Assembly: GCA_014526335.1 (NCBI GenBank)
Contig: JACTAT010000033.1
Span: 239,410-303,409, forward strand
Length of the DNA stretch: 64,000 bases
Source: Chrysaora quinquecirrha
Lineage: Eukaryota > Cnidaria > Scyphozoa > Semaeostomeae > Pelagiidae
Direction of reading: 5' to 3'
Positions within the stretch are counted from its first letter, which is position 1. Every line of letters begins with the position of its first letter. Positions 1 to 10,820 of this stretch are shown piece by piece. The translations under genes were made by a program, and so were the position numbers. The notes under the pieces were generated by a model. That model ran no database searches. It worked only from the letters and a program-made list of their open reading frames with translations, and was not told where the DNA came from.

Positions 1-195
1 CAGAAAAGTGGAGGGATATCATCAGTGCAGTGGAGGGATATCATCAGTACAGTGGAGGATATTCAGTAAAGCGGAGGGATATCATCAGTACGGTGGAGGG
101 AGATCATCAGTACAGTGGAGGATATTCAGAAAAGTGGAGGGATATGATCAGTACAGTGGAGGGATATCATCAGCACAGTGGAGGATATTTCCAAG
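1..195. repeat. 22-bp minisatellite, left array
   Basis: About eight imperfect copies of a unit close to GGAGGGATATCATCAGTACAGT fill the left edge. The same unit returns in the opposite orientation at 1895-2032, so the two arrays form the arms of an inverted structure with a LINE between them. The array probably continues beyond the window. Confidence 0.85.
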
Positions 196-1862
196 ACCAT
201 CCAAGTATTAGAAAAATAAAAGCTAATTTATCAAATGATTCCAGTTTAAACTTTAAACTTGTTCCTAAAGGAGCACTTCGATATATTATTACAAATCTAG
301 ATGATAAAAAAGCAACTGGACATGACATGATAAGCGCTAAACTTCTAAAAATCTCAGTTGATTTAATCTTACAGCCATTGCTTAATGTTTTGAACAAATG
401 TATTTCTCAAGGGACTTTTCCTAAATCTTTAAAACAAGCAGTTGTTACACCAGTATATAAGAAAAAAGATCCTTTTAATAAAGAAAATTACAGACCCATT
501 AGTTTACTGACAACTTTTTCAAAAGTTTTTGAAAAGCAATTGAGCTTCAACTCTCTCTATTTTTCGAGGATCGGTACTCAATGTACCTATGTGCTTATAG
601 AAAACACTTTTCTTCACAACACGCTCTATTTAGGCTGATTGAAGATTGGAAATCAGGTTTAGAAAACAACAAACATATAGGCGCTGTCCTTATGGATTTA
701 TCTAAGGCTTTTGATTGCCTTCCAAAAAATCTGCTTCTAGCAAAACTGCATGCTTACGGAATAGAACTAAGATCTCTCCTGTTAATTCAAAACTATCTTT
801 CCAACAGAAAGCAAAAGTTAAAGTCAAAGGACGATATAGCTCATGGGGTGAACTAGGGCAAGGAGTACCACAAGGATCCATACTTGGACCTCTACTTTTA
901 ATGTTTTATCATCTAGAAGAAGGATCTTTGTGCAACTTTGCAGATGATAATACGATATCGGTCACTGCAGATAATACAAACGAATTACTAGAACTGATAA
1001 AATCCAACACTAAGAAATGTATGACATGGTTCAAAGAAAATGAAATGACAGCAAATCCTTCTAAGTTTCAAGCAATAACTATTGGAAATAAAGATAAACA
1101 CATAGATAGCTTTGAAATTGACGCAAATCTAAACATAAAAGTAGACAATCAAGTTACCCTTCTTGGTGTTGAATTGGATGACAACTTAAAGTTTGATTCC
1201 CACATTGACAAAATATGTAAAAAAGCTGCAAAACAACTAAACTCGCTCAAACGTTTAGCAAGATATATGGGTGAAAAAGAAAGAAAGATAATAATAAATT
1301 CATTTATCCTCTGTCATTTCAATTATTGCCCATTGATATGGATGCTATGTAGCAAGGGTAGCCAAGACAAGCTTGAAAAAATAAATGAAAGAGCTTTGCG
1401 ACTAGCGTGCTCTGATTACACGTCCTCCTACGAAAGGTTACTTGCAAAATGTGGAGAAACTACTGTCCATGTCCAATCCATTAGACTTCTAGCGTATGAA
1501 GTCTACAAAACTCTTAATAATATTAACCCAACATTTATGAAAAGCTATTTTTCACCAAAGCAAGTAGATCACAACCTCCGTAAAAGAAATATCCTTGAAA
1601 TTCCGAAAGTCAGGACTACAAGCTATGGAATCAAATCACTAAGTTTCCAAGGACCAAAAATCTGGAACGCCCTTCCGGATGAAATAACATCGGCTCGAAA
1701 CCCAAGGCAGTTTAAAAACTTGCTAAAAACGTGGTTTCTTAGTAACAAATGCGCTTGCTCCTTTTGCAACAAATAATGACCTAATGCAATCTCTGAAGTT
1801 GCTTCATGTTAGTGTAAATTAGTGTCACATCACTATTGTCAAAACTAACATTAAATAAATCA
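196..1862 (+). mobile_element. 5'-truncated, frameshifted non-LTR retrotransposon (LINE)
   Basis: Three overlapping reading frames together cover a reverse transcriptase. The first frame carries the N-terminal RT blocks (YRPISLLTTFSKVFEK), the second carries the MDLSKAFDC block with the first catalytic aspartate, and the third carries GVPQGSILGPLL, the FADD catalytic pair and a long C-terminal region ending in a LxFFKNLLKTW-like tail. At least two frameshifts and a small deletion before FADD separate them, so the copy cannot make one protein. No endonuclease domain is present, which fits 5' truncation. An A-rich 3' tail follows an AATAAA-like sequence near 1855. It belongs to the jockey/CR1 group by motif style; the exact clade was not determined. 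Confidence 0.9.
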
Positions 1863-1894
1863 TAGAAATAGAAAAAAAAAAAAGAAATAGAAAT

Positions 1895-2032
1895 TCAGTG
1901 CTGTGGAGGGATATGATCAGTACAGTACAGTCAGTACTGGAAACCCTCCACCGTACTGATGATATCCTTTCACTGTACTGATTATCCTCCACTGTACTGC
2001 AAACCCTCCACTGTACTGCACCTACATTACCC
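1895..2032. repeat. 22-bp minisatellite, right array, inverted
   Basis: Several copies of CCTCCACTGTACTG-type units run in the opposite sense to the array at 1-195. The change of orientation occurs within this stretch near 1940. The LINE tail ends directly in the array, so the LINE probably inserted into an older foldback element. Confidence 0.8.
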
Positions 2033-2096
2033 GGTCTGAAACAGGCCAAAAGATAAAGTTGGAAGATGCGGATCAAAATTCACCAAGTTATCTCAC

Positions 2097-3065
2097 CTTC
2101 ATTAGATATTCCACCAGTGTTCCTGCAAGTGTTGCTTCCTCCTCTGGCCCGCGGAGATGTGGAAGCGTGTCTTTTCTTCTTCTTATAATAACAAAATACA
2201 ATAAAGACAAGTACTACTACTGCAAGTGACGTCAATGAACCAGCGATTGCTCCACTTGTGCTACGTGCTTGAGAACCAGTCTTTGAATCATCTGCATCAC
2301 CTAGTGCAGAGTAATTTAAAAACTCTCAAGATTGGCAATTCAGGACACCCCGTACACAAGAGCCTGAATTTAAGAACCAGGCTAGAATTTTCATTTCAAA
2401 CCGCTTTTCATAAGATACAATTTGGCCTTAAATTTTCAATAGACTACTACTTGGCCTAAAATTTTAAATAGGTCCAGCTTGAAAACAATTGTACTGCTAG
2501 TAGCTGTTCTTAACTATAAAAAAAATTCTTAATTGCAAGAAACAGCGGAAACATTTTTGGACATACTTGAAAGCTTTTTTCGTCTGACACTCTGAAGAAT
2601 ATTAACGTTAGAAACAGACCAAAACAATTGTCGGAAATGGAACTACTTTGTTTCTTCAACTACTACTTGTTAACTTCAACTACTTGTTAACTTCAACTAC
2701 TTTGTTTGGTAATGAGTTCTGGAACTTAATGTACGTAGCTCTGTCGAAGAAGTCTTTTTAAATACAAATAGCCTTACGTTTACTACAGTTCAAAATTGGC
2801 TATGTTAACAAATGATGATTATATCTAGTACATATAGAACCTAACATTTTACTTCGAGATCCGAAATTGCCAACAGCAAGAAGCTTAGATATTGAAATTT
2901 TACAAAATATAATAAACATTGAAGGTTAGAAGAAGCTTCAGTTTTGGATATTACAGAAAAGCTGTCAGTAAATGTCAACAACATCAACGCTACAATACTT
3001 TTTTTCCCATCTCGGCACAATATCACCGAAACCCTGGCCTAAAAATTATGCCGTGACCCGGGATT

Positions 3066-3116
<51 letters not shown>

Positions 3117-5114
3117 CCGGCAATACAATAAACAGTATACAATATACGATATAGTAGAACTGAAAGTCTTTCAACCTGCTGGACCTTGATTCGAGTTAGC
3201 TAAAGGGCAATATAATCTTATATTCCACGCCACGCTCCCATTTTGACATTGTACCAGAAGACAGAACAAAAAAAGAGATCCAAGAGACAATGAGATGGAA
3301 GAAGACTTACTGCTGAAAGAAGAGGCAACTTACTTGAAAAATAAACACTGGCAGTCAGTGGGCCACCACACTTATATTTGCCCTCTTGACAGCTCAAACA
3401 TTCACTTGGATGACGAAGATAGAGCGAGTATGTGGATGGCTGTGAGTTGCCACAGTAGCAATTCCCTTGAGAAAAGGCTGCATATCGATCCCGATATTTA
3501 TTGCACTCTTTGATGCATTGTTTAACGTCGCCTAGAAAAAAAATACAGTTACAGTAGTTATTCGATTATCCGACCCCTTGTCTATCCGGACTTCGATTAT
3601 CCGGTCCGTCAAAAATGTTTAACCACGAAAGCATCATTCAGCGAATATTCTGTTTTTCATTGCGCAAACCATTCGAAGATCAAAATATCACGCAAAAATT
3701 ATCACAAAAATCACTCTAAAACCTCAAATATTCTAATATGCGGGGAACTTTTTGTTTGAAAAATAATCTTAAAAAGCTACTCTTGTGAGTTTGTAGCTGA
3801 TTTTTGCTGTGATTATATATTTTCGATTATCCGGAATTTTAGGTTATCCGCACACATTTTGAAAATCTCGAGTCCCGAGTAGGCCGGATATCGAATAACT
3901 ACTGCAGTGCAAAATCACCGTGCAGATGTCAATACTAGTTACTTAAGACTGGTTTTCATATAGCGTTAACTGGCAGGTCCAGTGCTTAGATACGGCTGTA
4001 CAAGCTCTGAGAAAGTGCTGCGACCTTTTCCGTTTTATTTCAAACGCTTTCTTACAGTTGCGACTGTTGTTCTACTGGGATAGTGCCGACATAAACGTTG
4101 AATCGAGTTCAAATTTCCCTCCCTTATCCTGCACAACTTGTAAATGAAAACATCCGTAGCAGCCGCCAGCGACGTGTCTGTGACCTGCCCTGGTTTTCAT
4201 TGAGCACATGACTTTCTCTAGCCAATAAAATACGAGCAAATATGACGCAGCCATTTTACAACAACCACAACACTGAAGCGCACGCTGAATTGCAGTCCAA
4301 ATGTCACTTAGTTGTAGTATCGAGACTGTGCTGCCGGAGTAGAGCAACGCAGTAGAGCAACGCGAAAGGAAAAGTGACTCTGCACTGGTCCTGCCAGTAA
4401 TAGTAATGGCTATATGGAAGCCAGGCTTCAGATAGAGTCAAAAAGAGGTGAAAAAGAATAAATGTTTGCAGCGAGGACAAATGATATCTTATACTCTCAA
4501 GGACGTGCAGAGCTTAAGGACTATAAAAACAACTTTAAAACAATGTTATAGCATCTTTATTAAAAAACTTTGACAACGAACAACGAACAGTGCAACATAG
4601 TCTACCATGTATATGCAGATTCAGCTCTTCAGACAAAGTCACAAAGACGCAAAAAAGGATACAAGTTTGCAGCGAGGACAATTGATATCTTATACTCCTA
4701 AGAACTTGTATCTTAAGGACTATAAAAAACAATTTTAAACAATTTTATAGCATCTTTATTCAAAAACTTTGACAACGAACAACGAAACAGTGCAGAATTG
4801 CCTGGCCTGTATATGCAGACTCTGTTCCTTCTCGTCGCAAGGGTGGAGAACAGTGCTTAACCGATTTTCAGGTATCTTTACACATGTCTCCACAAGAAAA
4901 TGTCTTAAACAATTATATTAATAAACGTTTGCTTCTATCATTAATAACTACCTTCCAGCTTTCAAAAAATGAAGAAATGAATACTCATCCAGGGTTTTAA
5001 TGCAGCACCTTATGCAGGTATAAAAGTGGTAATAGCGAGAGTCAAAGAGTATAAAATTACCTTTCCCAGCGTCCACAAGAGAATACCGAGACATCAAATC
5101 ATGTTTATAGCAGC
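2097..5114 (-). CDS. WSC-domain single-pass membrane protein (three internal exons, partial)
   Basis: Three exons on the minus strand, all phase 1 to phase 1, join cleanly: 5061-5114, 3334-3531 and 2097-2300. The first two give a WSC domain: GCYKHD at its start, then QCIKEC, then GNCYCGNSQ, and CGGPLTASVY at its end, with the expected cysteine pattern. The third exon encodes a Ser/Thr-rich stalk, a transmembrane helix (LAVVVLVFIVFCYY) and a KKKKR stop-transfer signal. WSC domains bind carbohydrate in fungal wall sensors, and animal examples include Kremen and polycystin-1; the partner here is unknown. The signal-peptide exon (upstream) and the cytoplasmic-tail exons (left of 2097) were not found; the left side is taken up by a LINE and minisatellite. 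All splice sites are GT/AG. The domain call is strong, the gene's full extent is not. Confidence 0.8.
2640..2708. repeat. Short tandem repeat, unit CTTCAACTACTTGTTAA-like
   Basis: Four to five imperfect copies of TTCAACTACTTGTTAAC lie in the intron between the WSC and transmembrane exons. The rest of that intron up to the tRNA gene shows no gene signal. Confidence 0.7.
3050..3121 (-). tRNA. tRNA-Phe (GAA)
   Basis: The minus strand folds into a complete 72-nt cloverleaf without an intron. It has a D arm GCTC/GAGC, an anticodon stem TCAGA/TCTGA around CTGAAGA (anticodon GAA), and a T arm CCTGG/CCGGG with loop TTCAATC. Boxes A and B are intact. The acceptor stem pairs GCCGGGA with TCACGGC and has one G-A mismatch at the fifth pair, which is unusual for a functional tRNA-Phe. 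It lies on the same strand as the WSC gene, inside its intron. It is either an active gene with a tolerated mismatch or a young tRNA pseudogene. Confidence 0.85.
3552..3904. mobile_element. Tigger/pogo-like MITE with TTCGATTATCCGG words
   Basis: The left end CAGTAGTTATTCGATTATCC matches the reverse complement of the right end (ATATCGAATAACTACTG). TA precedes the left end. The motif TTCGATTATCCGG or its complement recurs near both ends. There is no coding capacity. The CAGT start fits the pogo/Tigger group from general knowledge. It lies in the WSC gene intron. Confidence 0.7.
4463..4822. repeat. Two-copy tandem duplication, period about 201 bp
   Basis: TTTGCAGCGAGGACAA starts at 4465 and again at 4666, and the following sequence (GATATCTTATACTC, GACAACGAACAACGAA, TGTATATGCAGA) recurs in the same order. 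Each copy contains a CATCTTTATTaAAAACTT block. The duplication lies in the WSC gene intron. Confidence 0.8.
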
Positions 5115-5290
5115 CTAAAAAGGGACGATTTATTAACTCAGACAGCAATACACCGGTCTGGGTTAGCTTGTTCATTCCCAATTCAGATAAGGCGACCATA
5201 ATCTAATATAACCTTGTATTACTTGGCCGTTGTTACTCATTTTGAATTAAAGTACATGCCCTACCTTGTTCTTTTTTACTCTTTTAGTGT

Positions 5291-5557
5291 TCAAATCGTT
5301 TTAGGCCATCCCTTATATGCAGTATCTATTTGCGTTTGGGAGCTGAAAGGCCCTGGCGTACACCGCGGCCTAGCCAATCTCCGTCCGTATTGCTGTATAT
5401 AAATCAACTTCCCAGTATCAATTAACCGTCTCGAATCTGCCTTTACCCCTTGCACGTCTCTGAATTTATAAACATATTTTAGAATATCTTTTGTTTCCTC
5501 GTCTTCTGTTCCAAGGCTAAGCATGTTCGGTGCCACAGCTCGCAAAGCTTCGCCATT
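5291..5557 (-). CDS. 3' end of an unknown protein, cut by the assembly gap
   Basis: An open frame of 88 residues runs from the gap edge to a TGA at 5291-5293 on the minus strand. Its composition looks coding: mixed charged residues (TEDEETKDILKYVYKFRD), a Gly/Pro-rich end (RCTPGPFSSQTQ) and no low complexity. No family was recognised. It may be the last exon of a gene that lies mostly in the gap, or a transposon ORF. It lies upstream of the WSC exons on the same strand, but its stop codon argues against being part of that gene. Confidence 0.4.
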   Translation of the reverse strand, partial: NGEALRAVAPNMLSLGTEDEETKDILKYVYKFRDVQGVKADSRRLIDTGKLIYIQQYGRRLARPRCTPGPFSSQTQIDTAYKGWPKTI

Positions 5558-6057
5558 NNNNNNNNNNNNNNNNNNNNNNNNNNNNNNNNNNNNNNNNNNN
5601 NNNNNNNNNNNNNNNNNNNNNNNNNNNNNNNNNNNNNNNNNNNNNNNNNNNNNNNNNNNNNNNNNNNNNNNNNNNNNNNNNNNNNNNNNNNNNNNNNNNN
5701 NNNNNNNNNNNNNNNNNNNNNNNNNNNNNNNNNNNNNNNNNNNNNNNNNNNNNNNNNNNNNNNNNNNNNNNNNNNNNNNNNNNNNNNNNNNNNNNNNNNN
5801 NNNNNNNNNNNNNNNNNNNNNNNNNNNNNNNNNNNNNNNNNNNNNNNNNNNNNNNNNNNNNNNNNNNNNNNNNNNNNNNNNNNNNNNNNNNNNNNNNNNN
5901 NNNNNNNNNNNNNNNNNNNNNNNNNNNNNNNNNNNNNNNNNNNNNNNNNNNNNNNNNNNNNNNNNNNNNNNNNNNNNNNNNNNNNNNNNNNNNNNNNNNN
6001 NNNNNNNNNNNNNNNNNNNNNNNNNNNNNNNNNNNNNNNNNNNNNNNNNNNNNNNNN
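5558..6057. other. Assembly gap, exactly 500 N
   Basis: A run of exactly 500 N, the same size as the second gap at 45437-45936, so it is probably a fixed-size placeholder rather than a measured distance. Any reading frame drawn across it is meaningless. Confidence 0.99.
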
Positions 6058-6089
6058 AGAACAAAGCATATGTTGTTTCTGTTTTTTTT

Positions 6090-6180
6090 TCATCTTAATT
6101 TTTATTGGCTTTATTGGCTTTATTGTTTTTATTGGCTTTATTGTTTTTATTGGCTTTATTGTTTTTATTGGCTTTAGATT
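6090..6180. repeat. Simple repeat TTTTTATTGGCTTTATTG
   Basis: Five to six copies of an 18-bp unit TTTATTGGCTTTATTGTT start right after the gap, which probably explains why the assembly broke here. Confidence 0.85.
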
Positions 6181-6357
6181 GCTTTTGTGCATTGATAAAA
6201 GTCCAATGCAAAAAGGTTTTCCCATTGTAGTTCCGCACACCGTTTCTTTTTCTAGATTTTGTTTACTTAAATGTATTTTGTTTGTTTTTTTCTGGTTTAC
6301 TTTAAATTTTAGTTCAGTTTTATTTTTAGTTCAGTTTTATTTATAGTTTAGTTTAGT

Positions 6358-6359
<2 letters not shown>

Positions 6360-6388
<29 letters not shown>

Positions 6389-6950
6389 GCTTCGTTTTTC
6401 GTTGCATCTAGTTTTTTGTTTTGTTATGTTTTGTTTTGTTTTGCTTTGTTTTGTTTTTTTTTGTTTTGATTTGCTTTTTTTGTTTTGGTTTTGTTTTGTT
6501 TTGTTTTCTTTTTCGTTTTTCGTTCTATCTAGTTTTTTTTGTTTTGTTTTGTTTTGTTTTGCTTTATTGTGTTTTGTTTGTTTGGTTTTTGTTTTATTTG
6601 GCTTTTTTTGCTTTTGTTTTGTTTTATTTTTGTTTCGTTTTTCGTTCTATCTAGTTTTTTTGTTTTGTTTTGTTTTGTTGTGTTTTGTTTGTTTCGTTTT
6701 TGTTCTGTTTGTCTTTTTTTCTTTTGTTTTGTTTCATTTTTGTTTCGTTTTTCGTTCTATCTAGTTTTTTTCTTTTTGTTTTTTTTGATTTGTTGTGTTT
6801 TGTTTCTTTCGTTTTTATTTGTTTGTCTTTTTTGCTTTTGTTTTGTTTTGTTTTTGTTTCGTTTTTCGTTCCATCTACTTTTTTGTTTGTCTTGTTTTGG
6901 TCTTTTTGTTTTGTTCTGTTTTTGATTTGCTTTTTTTGTTTTTCCTTTTA
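6360..6950. repeat. TTTTG-rich minisatellite, nested period about 110-120 bp
   Basis: Runs of TTTTG are organised into larger units, each ending with CGTTTTTCGTTCTATCTAG (near 6405, 6520, 6645, 6755 and 6865). The larger units are about 110-125 bp long. The phenylalanine-rich open frames here are a by-product of the T-rich repeat. The array ends about 30 bp from the stop codon of the fibrinogen-type gene. Confidence 0.9.
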
Positions 6951-6979
6951 GTTAAGTTTAGTTAAGTTGGAATTCATTG

Positions 6980-9900
6980 TCAAGCGTAACGTATTTTCAT
7001 TTCGGAGAACATGATATTGCCATCTTGATTTTTTACAGAACGCCAGCCCATGTATCTACTGCTAGCCAATGGTTGATCTGGTGGATAAAGCCCATTAAGA
7101 TTGCATCGCTGGCATGTTCTATACCACCATGCACCTTGATGATATTGGCCACAATTTACTGACCACTGTACTAGACTTATTACCTGAGTCCCAGTTATCG
7201 CTCACCAGACCGAGACTACACCAAACCGAGATCGCTCAAACTGGGACTCATAATATTACGGACATTTTCTGGGACTGGCGGGAACAAAAAATTGTTCCCC
7301 GTGGAAACGAGGCTGGTTCGCTGCATCGTCACAGCAAAATATACGAGCCCTATTTGGCAGCCGATTTAGTACTAAATGTCGCTAAAAGTTTGAAACAAAT
7401 ATCGAAAAAGCTGGGTTGGTAAGAGCTTTCTCCAAAACAAATAGTGAGTTGAGTTTTAATACAAAGAAAGATTGTTTTTTACGGCGTTTTAGACACGGTA
7501 AATTTAGGCCATTACAACCACTTACCGTTGACATCATTGTCACCATGGTAATTTGAAAACGAGGCAGAAAAAGTAAGTCCAGAAAGATAACCGTTCGATT
7601 ATGAGTCGTAGTTTGAGCGTCCAGGCGATTCATTTCAATAGCGATAACTACGAATCATGTAATAAGTCTACCACTGTACATCATTATCCCGATCTTTTGT
7701 GGTAAATTGCATTCCATTGTGAAATCCAAAAGAATCCCAAGCATTGCCTGTATATCCACCAATGTTTAATCGATATCCATCGGCCTCGTTGCCAATCTCA
7801 AACGTGCTGTAATATGCATAAACTTTGTGGGTATCATCACGATGCCTTAAATCGACTCTCAAAACAGCCCCTTTTCCTGGTGCAGCCAAAATATGCAAAT
7901 TATCAAGGCCTAGCCAATAATTGCCAGTTATCACCCCGAAACCTCTTTTATATTCATTCCAATTTCTGTAGAAATCAGTTGAGTTATCGACTCTTCTTTG
8001 GAATACAATCCAGCCACCTCCATCTGTCGCCATATCGCAAAACACTGGCAGCCATTGAATTGGAAATTTACTGTTAGCAATTTCGTAGACACCACTGGCC
8101 TTGTACCCATAGTCTTGCAGAGCTTTACAATCTGTAATAAAGTTGGTCATTCAAATTAGTATTTGATTTGATGCTACGCTAGCAGCCAGTAGTACCAGCC
8201 GGCAGTACCAGATTAGCCTCTGCAAGACAAGATTATTCCTTCCCAACCAATGGTTTTGGCTTTCCCTTCAAATCCAGTCTATTCCAACTGTCAGCAAAAT
8301 ATATTTGAGAAGCTGATGGGAGAATCTATATTACCTGAATATTCAATAGGGTCCGGGGAGGTATCCGGAAATTAGAGCAGAGCTTACCAGGAAAACAAGC
8401 CTATCCATTTGCAATTAAACAATGGGCAACATAATTTGCATAATAATTAGTTTAGTTATATCGGAAGCTATTCATTGGCGCACATTAATCTTTGGAAAAT
8501 ACATGACAATCCTTCACGTAATCAATTATTTTACCTTGTAATCCTTGAACACAAAGATAGCCGGGGCAATCGCATGAGTCATAACAGACTTGGTCCATTG
8601 GACATGGCTTCATGAATTGACAGTTTTTACCAATCTGCAGGTGTAAGAAAGGTATGTAAATTGAATTTGATCTGACTCGAGTGGAGAGTGCCTATCCTGG
8701 CTATAGTGCTCGATATACGCGAGTATAGAGCAATTATAAAACAGAATGAACACATTAAGAAACAGACATGTCCTTCTGTTACTCTGAGTTTCGTGCTTAC
8801 GCACTCGTCAGACAGACTATTGACAGAATCATTGGTATAGTCTGTCTGACGAGTGCGTAAGCACGAAACTCAGAGTAACAGAAGGACATGTCTGTTTCTT
8901 AATGTGTTCATTCTGTTTTATGAATTGAATTTGATGTAACTGTGGTGATGGGCTTTAAGGTATTAATGAAGTATAGCGAGTTTCTGTCGAGTTTATGTAG
9001 ACAGTAGTAGCCTGTGGAGGCGGTCTTGTCCCAATGTGGACAGTTTGGCTATAGTCTGTCCCAAAACTTAGCTTCTTCTCAAGACTAAAACTGCTGATTT
9101 TCTGCTTTTTCAGAAACTTGATTTTGCTGGTGGACAATATATCGTTTAGCGAGATTTGTCCCAAACATATTGTTTGGGCAATGCTGGTACTTGCTTTTTC
9201 ATTTCTTTGATTTGTGTTGGTAAAACCGGGTAAAACTACAAGATAGTCGGAGTGGGGTGAAGCCAGAAAAAATCCCACCAGAAGCAAGGTTCGATCAATA
9301 ACTCTAAATACATCAAACTAGCTAGATTTACCAAGAACATTCTAACGACAGTCAACTAACACGAACAGGTGGCCTATCCCAGAATCCTAAACCTAGTCAT
9401 GCGTATACAATAATAATAACACGTGGGTAACCTCTTCACAGGAGCATGCTCATAAAATAGTTAATCCGTGTAGGATTGCCAAAATAATTTGATAAGAGCG
9501 GTATTGTTTATCTAGACATTGCTTGAAGGAATGTTTGACCCTGAACAACTTAGTCCCAAAAACTGGTGGTATTTGAATGCTTCTTTTTAAAAGAAAAGAT
9601 CATTGCCAAAATTATGGAGCTTAAATAGTAGTATGGAAACAAAGGTAAAATGGCATGCTCCGGTGTCTACATCAGTTCTTGGGTAAAAGAGTTCTTGCGT
9701 TAGTCTTTTGAACAAGAGATTTATGAGTCAATACATACAACTATTTATAAGTCAGCAAAGGTGACTGGTAAAAGGTGCCATCTCGGGAATGGAGAGAAGG
9801 GCTTGGAAAGGAATGAAGGAAGATAGAGAAGATATCCTGAAAGGGGGATTGCACTTAGGAAATTAAATCATTTCATGAACTTACCAAGTGTTCATTGTGG

Positions 9901-10305
9901 TCAGTTGCTTTGTAGATCCAATTGGATTTAGATACCAAACCATTGTCACCAGAAGCCATTTCGATGGTTAATTTAGAGTTCAGTTCACAGGTTTTATCCC
10001 CTATCTCAATATTTATTGACTTACATTGATTGTTAAGAATGCATTGACTCTCGCATTCATCTGATGTTAGATTTGCAAACGTAGCAATGACAGATCCTTG
10101 CAGTACAACGTTTTCTTTGACGACACTGAAATTGCCAAAGTATTCGCAGTTTAAGCGTAGTATATGCCCGGAGGTCATGACACAGAGTGCTGAGAATAGC
10201 AACCTGAAATGATTTTTTACAAAGGTAATAACATGATAGTGACTATATACGTTAAAAAGACGAAAAGCTATATACATTTACTTACAGTATAGTAAAATAC
10301 TTCAT
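6980..10305 (-). CDS. Secreted PAN/apple - Cys-rich - fibrinogen C-terminal domain protein (complete)
   Basis: Five exons on the minus strand: 10286-10305, 9885-10203, 8535-8634, 7680-8131 and 6980-7165. They sum to 1077 nt (358 residues plus TGA) and every junction is GT/AG and in phase. Residues 1-17 are a signal peptide (MKYFTILLLFSALCVM). Residues 25-113 form a PAN/apple domain (ENVVLQGSV, CESQCILNNQCKSINIE, WIYKATDHN). Residues 114-146 are a small EGF-like Cys-rich module (CQFMKPCPMDQVCYDSC). Residues 147-358 are a full fibrinogen-related domain: TDGGGWIVFQRRVD, NYWLGLDNLH, the calcium-site-like DRDND, and NCGQYHQGAWWYRTC in the last exon. Such proteins are secreted or matrix lectin-like recognition proteins (ficolin/tenascin-type fold); the ligand here is unknown. 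The first three exons are paralogous to those of the discoidin gene at 20099-35405. The start ATG at 10303-10305 is chosen for its signal peptide. Confidence 0.93.
8659..8935. repeat. Perfect 85-bp palindrome flanked by a 13-bp direct repeat
   Basis: The arm at 8736-8820 is repeated as its exact reverse complement at 8837-8921, with a 16-base spacer. The unit is flanked by the direct repeat AATTGAATTTGAT (8659-8671 and 8923-8935), as if by a target-site duplication. A further 64 bp (8672-8735) on the left has no counterpart on the right. It lies in the intron between the PAN and Cys-rich exons of the fibrinogen-type gene, so it would be transcribed as a long hairpin. Confidence 0.9.
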
Positions 10306-10820
10306 GGCGCTGTTCGAGAAAAACTTTTTACTTCTTGAAAACCTGTGCAGATTTTGACGTCAACAGCAAAAAATAAATTGTTAATTATTGGTTATGGTGG
10401 TTCGCTGATTGACACTTGTCAAAACTGAATTAAACAACCAGATACATAGCAACATTTCTCTTCAATATCACTTTTTCTAATGAAAGCCATATTCATGGTC
10501 CATATTGACGATTTGGAGCTTTCATATTTAGTTGCTATTTTATATTTAATGTGTGTTTTGCTTTATCTCATAGCTAACGCAAGTCTTTTGGCATTCAACT
10601 TTTCTGTCGCCTGAATAACACGTTATTATGATGTTATTTATCACGATGATGTTATTATTATGATGGTGTTCAAACGTATGAATTTGACTTAATATGAATC
10701 AAAACCTTTTGCGAAACTGGAGTATTTCAGAACTAGTTACCTGAAACTTCTTTAAGCTGAAATATTTTCAATGCATTCAAAATACCACTGACTTTGTAAA
10801 AACATTTAGCTATAACTTAA

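Noticed and set aside
1..195. Possible CRISPR-like array of regularly spaced repeats
   Set aside because: The units are directly adjacent without unique spacers, in an animal genome; it is a minisatellite.
5479..6240. Several long open frames across the first gap
   Set aside because: They consist mostly of N and are open only because unknown codons are not stops. Only the real bases at 5291-5557 were considered.
6366..6951. Phenylalanine/leucine-rich open frames of up to 132 codons
   Set aside because: They are translations of a TTTTG repeat and have no codon or domain structure.
8955..9287. Minus-strand open frame of 110 codons
   Set aside because: It lies in an intron of the fibrinogen-type gene, has no splice sites in a compatible phase and no recognisable domain.
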